Shown: positions 26,883 to 34,927 of the stretch, piece by piece
Layout: each line of letters starts with the position of its first letter
Position numbering within the stretch: the first letter of the stretch is position 1
Source of the DNA: an archaeon
Lineage (GTDB): Archaea > Nanobdellota > Nanobdellia > Woesearchaeales > GW2011-AR9
Direction of reading: 5' to 3'
DNA length: 43,944 bases
Assembly: GCA_018696395.1 (NCBI GenBank)
Contig: JABHQR010000019.1
Span: forward strand, 1 to 43,944
Made by a program: the position numbers and the translations under genes
The notes under the pieces: generated by a model
What the model saw: only the letters and a program-made list of their open reading frames with translations
Told to the model about the DNA's origin: nothing
Database searches by the model: none

Positions 26883-28772
26883 ATGTTAGAGAAAACTTTC
26901 TTGGACAAACTTGAAAGTAATTCTTATTCTAAAAAAGATTTGTCAAAAGTAAAGGAAGCGATAGAATATTCTAAACAATTATTATCCTCTAAAAAAAGGT
27001 TAGCAGGAGATTCTGTGTTTGATCATAATTTACGTATGGCAAACTTGTTAATTGATAATGGTGCAGATCCAGAAATTATCATTGCTGCAATTATTTACAA
27101 AATTCCTGATTTTGTTTCTGAAAAAGAAGTTCAAGAAAAGTTTGGTAAAGAAATTATTAACCTGATCAAATCCGCGAAAGATATTACACAACTGAAAACC
27201 AGGAACATGAAACTTAACGCAGAAAATTTGCGTAAAGTACTTCTGGCAACAGTTAACGATGTTAGAGTTATACTGATAAAACTGGTTGATAAATTAGATA
27301 ATCAAAAAGATATCCATTTTTTAGCTAAAGATGAACAGAAAAGAATTTCTCAAGAAATTTTAGATGTCTATGCGCCTTTAGCTTCTCGGTTAGGCGCAGA
27401 AAAAATTAAAGCAGATTTAGAAGATTTAGCTTTTAAAACTATCAATCCAAAAAAGTATCAAGAGATTGTAGGTTTTTTAGAAAGGTCAAGAGAAGATCGG
27501 GTGGATGATGTTAAACAAATTATTAAACAAATTAAATCGTTTAAAGATGTTAACATAATTAAAATCAAAGGTAGGCCTAAACATATTTACAGTATTTACA
27601 AAAAGATAACTAAACGGGGAGTAAAATTAAATGAACAATATGATCTTTTAGGTATCCGGGCGATAGTTTCTAATGAAAAAGAATGTTACCATCTGTTAGG
27701 TTGGTTACACGAAAAATTTGAACCGATAGATGGTAAATTAAAAGATTATATCGCTAATCCTAAACCTAATGGTTACCAATCTATTCATACCTCTTTAATT
27801 GTTGATGGTAAGAAAAAGTTAGAAGTTCAAATTAGAACTCCTGAAATGGACGAAAATGCTGAGGAAGGAGTAGCTGCGCATTGGGGTTATAAAGGTCAAA
27901 AAGCAGATAGGCAATTGGATACTAAACTTGCATGGGTAAAAAACATATTAGAATTACATAAAGATTCTAGTGCAAGAGAATTTATTGAAGATGTTAAGTT
28001 AGATGTGTTTGCTGACCAAATATATTGTTATACTCCCAAAGGTGACATTAAATATATGCCTTTAGGGTCTACTATACTAGATTTTGCTTACATGGTTCAT
28101 GAACAAATAGGGAACCATTGTGTTGGGGCAAGAGTTAATGGGAATTTTGCATCTTTAAGATCAGAACTGAATAAAGGTGATGTTGTTGAAATTTTAACTT
28201 CAAAAAAACAAATTCCAAGACGTAATTGGATTAAATTTGTTAAAACATCGCGAGCAAAAAGTAAAGTTAAGAAAGGTATTAGGTTATACCAAGGATTACC
28301 TGCAATCAGAACTTATACTTTAAGAAAAATAACTAAAGAAGAATATGACTCTTTAACTTATGCTCCAGAATATAAAAATGCCTCTTGTACTTTAGCTAAA
28401 TGTTGTAGGCCTGTTCCAAAAGAAAATTTAGCCGGAATAATAACTAAAAGAAGAATGATTTCTGTGCATAGGGAAGATTGTGACAGGATTGAAAATGAAG
28501 AATCTAGGTGGATAAAAGTTGACTGGAAAGAAACTTTCAATAAAAAAATTAAGTTTTATGTTGTCGCAAAATCTAGGTCTGGGTTATTGGCAGATTTGTT
28601 ACATACCATTGCAACTGTAAGATTTGAAGTTAAGGAGGCTAAAGCTAAACTTGTGGGTAATAATTCTACTGAATGTTCTTTTTTAATAATTCCAAAAGAA
28701 ATTGATGAACTAGAAAAATTAGTAGTTAGGTTAAAGAAAGTAGAAGGAGTTAAAAAAATCTTTTTTGAATAA
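26883..28772 (+). CDS. Long RelA/SpoT homologue: synthetase intact, hydrolase degenerate
   Basis: A 629-residue protein with the full long-RSH order. The N-terminal HD region keeps Arg39, His48, Asp136 and Asn140, but the HD pair itself is Tyr72-Lys73 and the following acidic residues are lost, so (p)ppGpp hydrolysis is unlikely. The synthetase domain is well kept: GRPKHIYSIYKK (230-241), YDLLGIRAIV with Asp254, KLKDYIANPKPNGYQSIHT with Tyr298, and EVQIRT with Glu314. A TGS domain (about 378-440), a Cys/His motif (CTLAKCCRP and VHREDC) and a C-terminal ACT domain (about 555-629) follow. It probably makes (p)ppGpp or a related alarmone under ribosome control. Long RSH proteins are rare in archaea, so lateral gain from bacteria is likely. 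Confidence 0.93.
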   Translation: MLEKTFLDKLESNSYSKKDLSKVKEAIEYSKQLLSSKKRLAGDSVFDHNLRMANLLIDNGADPEIIIAAIIYKIPDFVSEKEVQEKFGKEIINLIKSAKDITQLKTRNMKLNAENLRKVLLATVNDVRVILIKLVDKLDNQKDIHFLAKDEQKRISQEILDVYAPLASRLGAEKIKADLEDLAFKTINPKKYQEIVGFLERSREDRVDDVKQIIKQIKSFKDVNIIKIKGRPKHIYSIYKKITKRGVKLNEQYDLLGIRAIVSNEKECYHLLGWLHEKFEPIDGKLKDYIANPKPNGYQSIHTSLIVDGKKKLEVQIRTPEMDENAEEGVAAHWGYKGQKADRQLDTKLAWVKNILELHKDSSAREFIEDVKLDVFADQIYCYTPKGDIKYMPLGSTILDFAYMVHEQIGNHCVGARVNGNFASLRSELNKGDVVEILTSKKQIPRRNWIKFVKTSRAKSKVKKGIRLYQGLPAIRTYTLRKITKEEYDSLTYAPEYKNASCTLAKCCRPVPKENLAGIITKRRMISVHREDCDRIENEESRWIKVDWKETFNKKIKFYVVAKSRSGLLADLLHTIATVRFEVKEAKAKLVGNNSTECSFLIIPKEIDELEKLVVRLKKVEGVKKIFFE

Positions 28773-28810
28773 GATTTATTAATGTGGCTTTTAAAATAAA
28801 GTTTAATAAA

Positions 28811-29341
28811 ATGAAAATAGTTATTTGTACATTAAATAAAGCGAAAAATGATGCTGTTAAAAATGTTATCAGTAAAGTTTGGTCAGATGTAGAATTCATT
28901 TCAATTAAAACAGAATCAGGAATTTCTGAACAACCAATGTCAGATCAAGAAAGTATTCAGGGGGCAATAAATAGGGCTAAATTTGGATTAAAACAAATTG
29001 CTGCTGCTGATTATTCAATTGGGTTAGAAGGTAATGTTGATGAAAATAATTTTGGTATGTTCCTTAATGGTTGGGCATCTATCATAAATAAAAAAGGGAA
29101 AATTGGTTTAGGTTGTAGTGGAAAAGTTGAATTGCCAATTAAAATTTCTGAACAACTTAAAGTAGGAAAAGAGTTGGGTCCATTAATTCAAGAATTGATG
29201 AAAGATAATTCTATCAGAAATAGTTTAGGTACAAATGGTGTGTTAACAAAAGGGCTTTATACTAGAACTAAAGAGTTTGAAGATGCAGTAAGTTGTGCTT
29301 TGGCAAAGTTTGTTAATGAAAATATGTATAAATCAGAATAA
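28811..29341 (+). CDS. Inosine/xanthosine triphosphatase-like protein (YjjX/DUF84 family)
   Basis: A 176-residue protein from the ATG at 28811; an upstream in-frame GTG at 28784 would add nine residues but leads into a poorly conserved stretch. The family pattern is clear: VICTLNKAKNDAVKN, SGISEQPMSDQESIQGAINRAKFGL, ADYSIGLEGNVDE, ELGPLIQELM, GTNGVLTKGLYTR. Members hydrolyse non-canonical ITP and XTP to monophosphates to keep them out of nucleic acids. It starts 38 bases after the RSH gene on the same strand, so the two may share a transcript. Confidence 0.88.
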   Translation: MKIVICTLNKAKNDAVKNVISKVWSDVEFISIKTESGISEQPMSDQESIQGAINRAKFGLKQIAAADYSIGLEGNVDENNFGMFLNGWASIINKKGKIGLGCSGKVELPIKISEQLKVGKELGPLIQELMKDNSIRNSLGTNGVLTKGLYTRTKEFEDAVSCALAKFVNENMYKSE

Positions 29342-29344
29342 ATC

Positions 29345-29596
29345 TCAAATTAGTAACAGTTTTACATATGATCCCGCAATTACTCCTAATATATACATAA
29401 ATAAAATGTACAACATTCCAAACCAGGGTTTATGTATCGGTTCCGGTAGATTTCCTTTAATAAGGGTTAAACGAAGGATGATTGTTATGGTGACTCCGAA
29501 AGAAATTGGAAATAAAAATAACCACATTAAAATGTCTTGACTTGAACTAGTATAAATTTCTTGAAAAACATTAAACACTTTATTGATTGTACCCAT
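29345..29596 (-). CDS. Small two-helix membrane protein
   Basis: An 83-residue protein with two strong hydrophobic segments (about 22-45 and 58-81) joined by a basic, Pro-containing loop (KGNLPEPIHKPW). On the minus strand an AT-rich TATA-like sequence lies 20-35 bases upstream. It overlaps a plus-strand shadow frame, but the amphipathic layout favours the minus strand. Function unknown. Confidence 0.6.
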   Translation of the reverse strand: MGTINKVFNVFQEIYTSSSQDILMWLFLFPISFGVTITIILRLTLIKGNLPEPIHKPWFGMLYILFMYILGVIAGSYVKLLLI

Positions 29597-29650
29597 ATCA
29601 AAATAAACAATTAATTAAGATATTTAAATTTTTCTTTTTGATTAATTTAA

Positions 29651-30685
29651 TCATAACATAATCTTAACCATATCAATTATTCTGTTACTGTAACCCCATT
29701 CATTATCGTACCAAGAAAAAACTTTTATAGAATTTCCATTGATTACTTTGGTTAACTTACTATCAAATATTGAAGAATGTGGGTTGGTTAAAATGTCAGT
29801 AGAAACTAGTTCTTCTTCAGAATATTCAAACACATTTTTAAGATCTTTACTTCTTGCAGCTATCTCAAAAGCAGAATTAACTTTTTCTACATCAACTACT
29901 TGTTTCAATTGACAAGTAAAATCTACAATTGAACCATTTACTACTGGAACTCTTATTGCCATTCCATCAATTTTATCTTTAAGTTTTGGTAAAACTAATG
30001 TTGTAGCTATAGCTGCTCCTGTTGTAGTAGGAATCATGTTAACTGCTGCTGCTCTTCCTCTTCGATGTTTTGAACTTGCTAAATCAACAACTTTTTGTGT
30101 GGATGTGTAAGCATGGACAGTGGTAACTAATCCAGAAATAATGCCAAAATTGTCATCAAGAACTTTAGCAATTGGTGCTAAGCAATTAGTTGTACATGAA
30201 GCATTACTTATAATATTGTCTTTTTTCTGATTATATTCTTTATGGTTTACGCCATATACTAATGTTTTAATGTCGTTATTGTCTCCTTTATTTTTTGCAG
30301 GAGCAGAAAGAATTACTTTTTTTGCACCAGCTTTAAGATGCTTACTTGCCAATTCTTTTGTTAAGAAAAATCCTGTACTTTCAATTACCACATCAACTTT
30401 AAGTTTTTTCCAAGGAAGTTTAGCTGGATCTTTTTCTGAGAAAACAGGTATCTTTTTATTTTTCTTACTAGGACTATCTCCAATAATTAAACTATTTTTG
30501 TCACTTGAAACATTCCCATTAAACTTACCATGGGCAGAATCGTATTTTAATAAGTAAGCTAAATTATCTGTTGGGGTTAAATCGTTAATTGCTACAAAAT
30601 TAATTTTTTTATCTTTAAAACCTGCCCGGAAAATCATTCGACCAATCCGACCAAAACCATTAATTGCTACATTTATCATCTTCAT
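29651..30685 (-). CDS. gap: Glyceraldehyde-3-phosphate dehydrogenase, bacterial/eukaryal class I type
   Basis: A 344-residue phosphorylating GAPDH of the bacterial class: Rossmann motif NGFGRIGR, Asp35 in AINDL (NAD preference), catalytic Cys164 in SNASCTTNC, His191 in TTVHAYTSTQ, and WYDNEWGYSNRI near the end. Most archaea use a different class II GAPDH or ferredoxin-dependent enzymes, so this copy probably came from bacteria. The start could instead be the second ATG (codon 3), which is better spaced from an AGAGGT ribosome site. It catalyses interconversion of glyceraldehyde 3-phosphate and 1,3-bisphosphoglycerate. Confidence 0.96.
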   Translation of the reverse strand: MKMINVAINGFGRIGRMIFRAGFKDKKINFVAINDLTPTDNLAYLLKYDSAHGKFNGNVSSDKNSLIIGDSPSKKNKKIPVFSEKDPAKLPWKKLKVDVVIESTGFFLTKELASKHLKAGAKKVILSAPAKNKGDNNDIKTLVYGVNHKEYNQKKDNIISNASCTTNCLAPIAKVLDDNFGIISGLVTTVHAYTSTQKVVDLASSKHRRGRAAAVNMIPTTTGAAIATTLVLPKLKDKIDGMAIRVPVVNGSIVDFTCQLKQVVDVEKVNSAFEIAARSKDLKNVFEYSEEELVSTDILTNPHSSIFDSKLTKVINGNSIKVFSWYDNEWGYSNRIIDMVKIML

Positions 30686-30813
30686 TAACCTCTTTGAATT
30701 TTAAGTTCACAAAATTATAAGTAATTTAATATTTAAAATAAAAAGAAATGCAAATATATAAAACTTTACAATTTAAAAATAAATTAAATTATTATAAAAA
30801 AATAATTAAAAAA

Positions 30814-31725
30814 TTAATTATTCAAACTTTCATAAGTACTTTTTAACTTTCTAGCACTTTCTCTCAATTGTGATAATTCATCTTCACTTAATTCCCATTC
30901 TTCAACTTTCTCAATTCCACTTTTACCTAACCTTACTGGGACGCCAATTGAAACATCTTCTAAATTATATTCTCCTTTTAGCACAGTAGAACATATTAAT
31001 AATCTTTTCTGATCTCTTACAATTGATTCCACCATATCGGCGGTGTTTGATGCAGGTGCAAAAACTGTTGAACCTTTACGTTTGATAACTTCCATTGAAG
31101 AATTTTTAAGTTTTTCTTTAATTTCTTTTTGTTCTTCCAAATTAAATTCTTTCAATTCTCCATTAATTTTTACTTTACTAAATACCGGGATCTGGCCAGC
31201 ACCATGTTCGCCAATAACATACCCTTCAACTTCATTATCAGGGTTGCCTAAAATGGTTCTAAATCTTGAAGAATCCAATTGTCCGCCCGAACCAATAACT
31301 TTCTCTCTTGCCCAACCAGATTTGTGAATATGTAAATTGATTAAATCCATAGGGTTAGTTATGGTAATTATAATTGCTTCAGGGGCATATTTTTTAACTT
31401 CTGTTAAAATGAAGTTCATAATCTTTACATTGATTGTAGCTAATTCTAATCTGTCTTTAATGTCTGGTGTTCTAGGTTTACCTGCAGTAATAACAATGAC
31501 CTCTGAACCAACAATATCTTCATATCCACCAGAATACACTTTAGTTCTATTTTTGTAAGGTAAAGCTTGTGCCATGTCCATTGCTTGACCTTCAGCAAGA
31601 TCTTTAAGAATATCTACTAAAACCATCTCTTTACATACATCTCTAGAAATAATTTCGTAAGCGATAAACGAACCAAGGTTACCTGCACCTATAATTGTAA
31701 TTTTGTTAGCTTTTTGATTTTCCAT
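30814..31725 (-). CDS. mdh: Malate dehydrogenase (LDH/MDH superfamily)
   Basis: A 303-residue NAD-dependent 2-hydroxyacid dehydrogenase. It has the nucleotide-binding GAGNLG (13-18), Asp38 in LVDIL (NADH preference), TNPMDLINLHIHK, GGQLDSSRFRTILG with Arg154, and the catalytic His174 in IGEHGAGQIP. The substrate loop reads AGKPRTPDIKDRLEL; an Arg (Arg85) rather than Gln at the specificity position favours malate over lactate. It is upstream of gap on the same strand (128 bases apart), and the pair could recycle NADH made in glycolysis. Confidence 0.9.
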   Translation of the reverse strand: MENQKANKITIIGAGNLGSFIAYEIISRDVCKEMVLVDILKDLAEGQAMDMAQALPYKNRTKVYSGGYEDIVGSEVIVITAGKPRTPDIKDRLELATINVKIMNFILTEVKKYAPEAIIITITNPMDLINLHIHKSGWAREKVIGSGGQLDSSRFRTILGNPDNEVEGYVIGEHGAGQIPVFSKVKINGELKEFNLEEQKEIKEKLKNSSMEVIKRKGSTVFAPASNTADMVESIVRDQKRLLICSTVLKGEYNLEDVSIGVPVRLGKSGIEKVEEWELSEDELSQLRESARKLKSTYESLNN

Positions 31726-31764
31726 GTGTTGTTAATAGAATTAATGATTTAAATTATTTATGGA

Positions 31765-32874
31765 TTAAGAAATTATGATCGGTTCATAACCACCAGAAGT
31801 ATATGAAACTTCGTCAATGTAAATTATTGGGTTTTCATTAGATTCTATTGAAAATTCTCTATCTAATAAGTCTTCATTATATCTTTCATAAGTAATATTA
31901 GATAAAATTAATTCTTCATTTAAGTAAACTGAAATCTGTTCTTCTATCTTTATTTTTATTGTGTGCCAAACGCCTGAGTTTAAATCTAAGCTTTGGTAAC
32001 CTAAAACAGTATATGTCTCACTTTCATAATTAGTAATTTCAATATGTTCATTTCCAAATTCTAAGAAATCTCTTTTATCGCTTGAGTAATCATTGTTAAA
32101 ATTAATCATTACTCCTCCTTGTTCAATATTAACTTTAAATTCGATAAAACTTAAATTATAAATGTCATAATTAAACTTTAACCAATCATTACCATTGTTC
32201 TTTAAATAATAATTTTCATTATCATTAATCAAACTCCAATCTGTATTACTTCTAGCTCTCCAGTAATTTTCCCAATCTTCTTCGGTAAGACTAGATAATG
32301 TTTCTTCTTGGATCGTGTGACAGGTATTGTGGATGCATTTATTCGGTTCACAATCAGTATCAGTTGAACAAACAACTCTATACTCTTGAGTAATTGGGAC
32401 ACTTTCAGTTAGTATTACTTGTGAGACACTATTTAATGTTCCAAATTGATTATCATAAAAAGAATATCCTACAACGCCTAAACTTATTATTAACATAATA
32501 ATGATCATCCAAAACCAATATCTGTCTGTTATTTTATCTTTATCATGACTGGCCCATTTACCAAAAAACCCACCAATAAAAAATACTATTGAAGTCATTA
32601 TTACTAAAAATGCAGCAGATTCTAAATTAGAATTTAAGTCTGAAGTAATTATCATTGAAACAAATACTATCATAGCAATAATTGATCCGGTTTTGAAATT
32701 AAGTTCATCTGGAAATTCATGATGTAAAAGTATTATTGATAAGCTTATAATTACAAATAGGAATACAAATATTAAGAAGTCATTTGATGTGAACATACTT
32801 ACTAGGAAAAAGGAAATAAATGATAAAATAGCTGTGCCAACTAACCAACTAAGTACATCACCTCTTAATTTCAT
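31765..32874 (-). CDS. Membrane protein with Cys-rich linker and LamG/DUF1080-like C-terminal domain
   Basis: A 369-residue protein. The first 140 residues hold about five membrane segments (near 10-27, 33-50, 64-77, 85-104 and 121-139). A short Cys-rich linker (CSTDTDCEPNKC) resembles small disulfide knots found in DPANN surface proteins. Residues from about 205 form a beta-rich domain (NDWLKFNYDIYNLSFIEFKV, DLNSGVWHTIKIKIEEQISV, YLNEELI) typical of concanavalin-like LamG or DUF1080 folds, which often bind sugars. Predicted topology puts it outside the cell. Function unknown; a glycan-binding envelope protein is a guess. Confidence 0.72.
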   Translation of the reverse strand: MKLRGDVLSWLVGTAILSFISFFLVSMFTSNDFLIFVFLFVIISLSIILLHHEFPDELNFKTGSIIAMIVFVSMIITSDLNSNLESAAFLVIMTSIVFFIGGFFGKWASHDKDKITDRYWFWMIIIMLIISLGVVGYSFYDNQFGTLNSVSQVILTESVPITQEYRVVCSTDTDCEPNKCIHNTCHTIQEETLSSLTEEDWENYWRARSNTDWSLINDNENYYLKNNGNDWLKFNYDIYNLSFIEFKVNIEQGGVMINFNNDYSSDKRDFLEFGNEHIEITNYESETYTVLGYQSLDLNSGVWHTIKIKIEEQISVYLNEELILSNITYERYNEDLLDREFSIESNENPIIYIDEVSYTSGGYEPIIIS

Positions 32875-32934
32875 GGAGTAAATGATTATTTCAGTTTATT
32901 TAAAATTAACTTTTTAATTTTGGCAAGAGTTAAT

Positions 32935-33264
32935 TTAAGCAGAATTTCCATTCCACTTGTGCCATCCTTTACCTTTAGAATCATAACTTCCATCTTGTTT
33001 TTTTCTTTTTGGAAATAAACTGCCCCCTATCTTGTGTTGTCCAAAAGCAAGTTTTGCAGTACAATCTTTGCATCTAATCTCATAATAGTCATTACTATCA
33101 ACAGTTCGAACAATCATTTGGAGATTGTCGCTTTCACATAATCCACAAGCTTCTTGGTCAAAGACTTCTTGGAATTCAGCTAAATGCTTGAAAGCATCTT
33201 TAATAGAATCGTTTTCAATCTCAATAGATATCCTTTGGTTTTTTGTAGTGTATTTTATTTTCAT
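32935..33264 (-). CDS. Phage-type zinc-ribbon protein, function unknown
   Basis: A 109-residue protein with two Cys pairs (Cys40-X2-Cys43 and Cys65-X2-Cys68) that form a likely zinc ribbon, followed by LAFGQHKIGGSLFPKRK and the Gly/Trp-rich end GKGWHKWNG. The FGQHK..G.LFPKRK block is one I associate with small proteins of phages and integrated elements, often near single-strand annealing genes; this is recall, not a search. It is transcribed from a promoter with a tandem CCACTGG motif that is shared with the promoter region at 39168-39207. Confidence 0.75.
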   Translation of the reverse strand: MKIKYTTKNQRISIEIENDSIKDAFKHLAEFQEVFDQEACGLCESDNLQMIVRTVDSNDYYEIRCKDCTAKLAFGQHKIGGSLFPKRKKQDGSYDSKGKGWHKWNGNSA

Positions 33265-33285
33265 AAAAATCAGTTTAAGAAAATT

Positions 33286-33297
33286 GATTTAAATATC
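33286..33297 (-). promoter_or_regulatory. TATA box of the zinc-ribbon gene
   Basis: On the minus strand GATATTTAAATC is centred about 28 bases before the ATG at 33264, predicting a nearly leaderless transcript. Confidence 0.55.
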
Positions 33298-33310
33298 TTT
33301 TGTGAACCTG

Positions 33311-33327
33311 ACCAGTGTGACCAGTGG
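33311..33327 (-). promoter_or_regulatory. Tandem 9-bp motif, copy A (regulator site candidate)
   Basis: On the minus strand the sequence is CCACTGGTCACACTGGT, two CACTGG cores with a 9-base period, ending 14 bases before the TATA box. A second copy with the same period and the same distance to its TATA box is at 39191-39207. Confidence 0.6.
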
Positions 33328-33384
33328 CTTATTGTAATGATTTTTGTGAGTCTTTGATTTGCTGTTGAAAAGTGTTTTTTAATC

Positions 33385-33585
33385 TTAATTATCTAAATAC
33401 TGCTCTAAGAAACTGACATAATGACCCCTCACCTTACAGGTGTTTCCTTTATCTTCTGTTGGTACAGCTATGGTACAATTTGTAATCTCTCTTATTGCTT
33501 TTGCCCAACCAAAAATTGGAAAAAATGCATTTTCATTAGATCCAGAGTATTTTTCTTTAATTAATGGGGGGACTTCTGTTCCCAT
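33385..33585 (-). CDS. Small hypothetical protein (66 residues)
   Basis: A 66-residue frame with balanced composition (two Cys, several Pro and aromatic residues; for example PIFGWAKAIREITNC). No family is recognised and no ribosome site is seen. It lies 15 bases downstream of another tiny frame on the same strand and 120 bases upstream of the zinc-ribbon gene, so the three may belong to one small element. It could be a chance frame. Confidence 0.4.
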   Translation of the reverse strand: MGTEVPPLIKEKYSGSNENAFFPIFGWAKAIREITNCTIAVPTEDKGNTCKVRGHYVSFLEQYLDN

Positions 33586-33600
33586 TTTTACTATACTTTT

Positions 33601-33717
33601 TTAAGCTTGACAATCAATATATCTGTTAGGGTCTGAACAATATTTCTGTTTATGACAATGTTGTTTCCATAAATCTACATAAATTTCAAATTCTTCTTTA
33701 ATTATATATTCTACCAT
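33601..33717 (-). CDS. Very small Cys/His-containing ORF (38 residues)
   Basis: A 38-codon frame starting MVEYIIKEEFEIYVDLW and ending with a cluster of three Cys and two His (KQHCHKQKYCSDP and YIDCQA). The spacing could bind a metal. A TATA-like stretch about 25-30 bases upstream on the minus strand would give a leaderless transcript. It shares the divergent region with the NSUN methyltransferase gene. Too short to call firmly. Confidence 0.35.
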   Translation of the reverse strand: MVEYIIKEEFEIYVDLWKQHCHKQKYCSDPNRYIDCQA

Positions 33718-33786
33718 TACGTTTGTTAAGTTTATTTGCTTTATTATAATTTCTATGTTTGTTAATAATGTTCATTTATATCTTTA

Positions 33787-33801
33787 CATCCAAAAATTAT
33801 A
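33787..33801 (+). promoter_or_regulatory. TATA box of the NSUN methyltransferase gene
   Basis: AAAAATTATATAAGC ends about 29 bases before the ATG at 33830, as expected for a short leader. Confidence 0.45.
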
Positions 33802-33829
33802 TAAGCAGTCCAGAAAATAATAACTTATC

Positions 33830-34795
33830 ATGGTTGAACACAAACTTACAGCAATTCCAAACACTGAAAATGTTGAAATTAAGCAAGGTTTTATTGATAG
33901 ATACTCTAAACTTACTGATTGGGAAGAGTTCAAGAAATATTGTTTATGTTTTTTGAGACGTTCAATTAGGGTTAACACTCTGAAAGCAGATATTGAAGAA
34001 ACAAGAAAAAGTATTGAAAGTAAAGGTTGGAAATTAGAACCGATACCTTGGTGTAAAGGTGGTTTTTTTATATCACATCCTGATAGAAAAGATGTGGGTA
34101 ATTTATGGGAACATCATATCGGTAAAATTTATGTTCAGGAATCTGTTAGTATGTTACCTCCTTTAGCTCTTGATCCAAAACCAGGAGATATTGTTCTTGA
34201 TATGTGTGCTGCTCCAGGAAGTAAAACTACTCAAATGGCTGCAATGATGAAAAATCAAGGGTTATTAATAGCTAATGATTACAAAGGTATGCGGATTCAA
34301 TCTTTAGGAATTAATTTACAACGTAGTGCGGCAAGTAATACTATTGTAACTTTGATGTCTGGTACAAGATACAAAGATTTTCAGTTTGACAAAATTTTGG
34401 TAGATGCACCCTGTTCAGGAACGGGTACAATTAGAAAAAGTTTAAAAACTTTAAGAATCTGGAACCCATCAATGTTAAGGAAAATTTCTAATGAACAGTT
34501 TAGACTTGCAGAGAATGCATTCTTAAATTTAAAACCCGGTGGTGTAATGGTATATTCTACTTGTTCACTTGAACCAGAAGAAAATGAAGCAGTAGTTACT
34601 CGAATACTTAACAGGTTTGATAATGCTAAAGTTGAAAAAGTTAATTTCCCTGGGTTGAAAATTGGAACTTCTGTAATGGAATTCGAAGGTGTTAAATATC
34701 ATGAAGAAGTGAAAGATTCAGTAAGAATTTGGCCACAAGATAATGATACTGAAGGTTTCTTTGTTTGCAGGATAAAGAAACTATTGGATGAATAA
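33830..34795 (+). CDS. NSUN/RsmB-family RNA m5C methyltransferase
   Basis: A 321-residue SAM-dependent cytosine-C5 methyltransferase. SAM-binding motif LDMCAAPGSKTTQ (123-135) is followed by the two family Cys residues: Cys195 in DAPCSGTG and Cys245 in YSTCSLEPEENE, the second being the usual nucleophile. The N-terminal region (SIRVNTLK) is the RNA-binding part of the family. The size and lack of a PUA domain fit archaeal Trm4-like enzymes that act on tRNA, but an rRNA target cannot be excluded. Confidence 0.92.
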   Translation: MVEHKLTAIPNTENVEIKQGFIDRYSKLTDWEEFKKYCLCFLRRSIRVNTLKADIEETRKSIESKGWKLEPIPWCKGGFFISHPDRKDVGNLWEHHIGKIYVQESVSMLPPLALDPKPGDIVLDMCAAPGSKTTQMAAMMKNQGLLIANDYKGMRIQSLGINLQRSAASNTIVTLMSGTRYKDFQFDKILVDAPCSGTGTIRKSLKTLRIWNPSMLRKISNEQFRLAENAFLNLKPGGVMVYSTCSLEPEENEAVVTRILNRFDNAKVEKVNFPGLKIGTSVMEFEGVKYHEEVKDSVRIWPQDNDTEGFFVCRIKKLLDE

Positions 34796-34927
34796 AATAA
34801 ATTTTTCTTTAAATTTTCTTTTTTTGAATGGCTATTTTTCTCAATAGTTTATATTTCAGGCGAGAAATCTTTTTAAGCTAGTATTCTAAAATTAATATAG
34901 ATCAAAATTTGGTAAAGATGAACAAAA

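Noticed and set aside
29295-29540. 81-codon plus-strand frame overlapping the DUF84 gene end
   Set aside because: The opposite strand encodes a well-shaped two-helix membrane protein with its own TATA-like box; the plus frame has no start signal.
33759-33978. Two short frames overlapping the start of the NSUN gene
   Set aside because: They overlap the well-supported methyltransferase start and its TATA box and have no family features.
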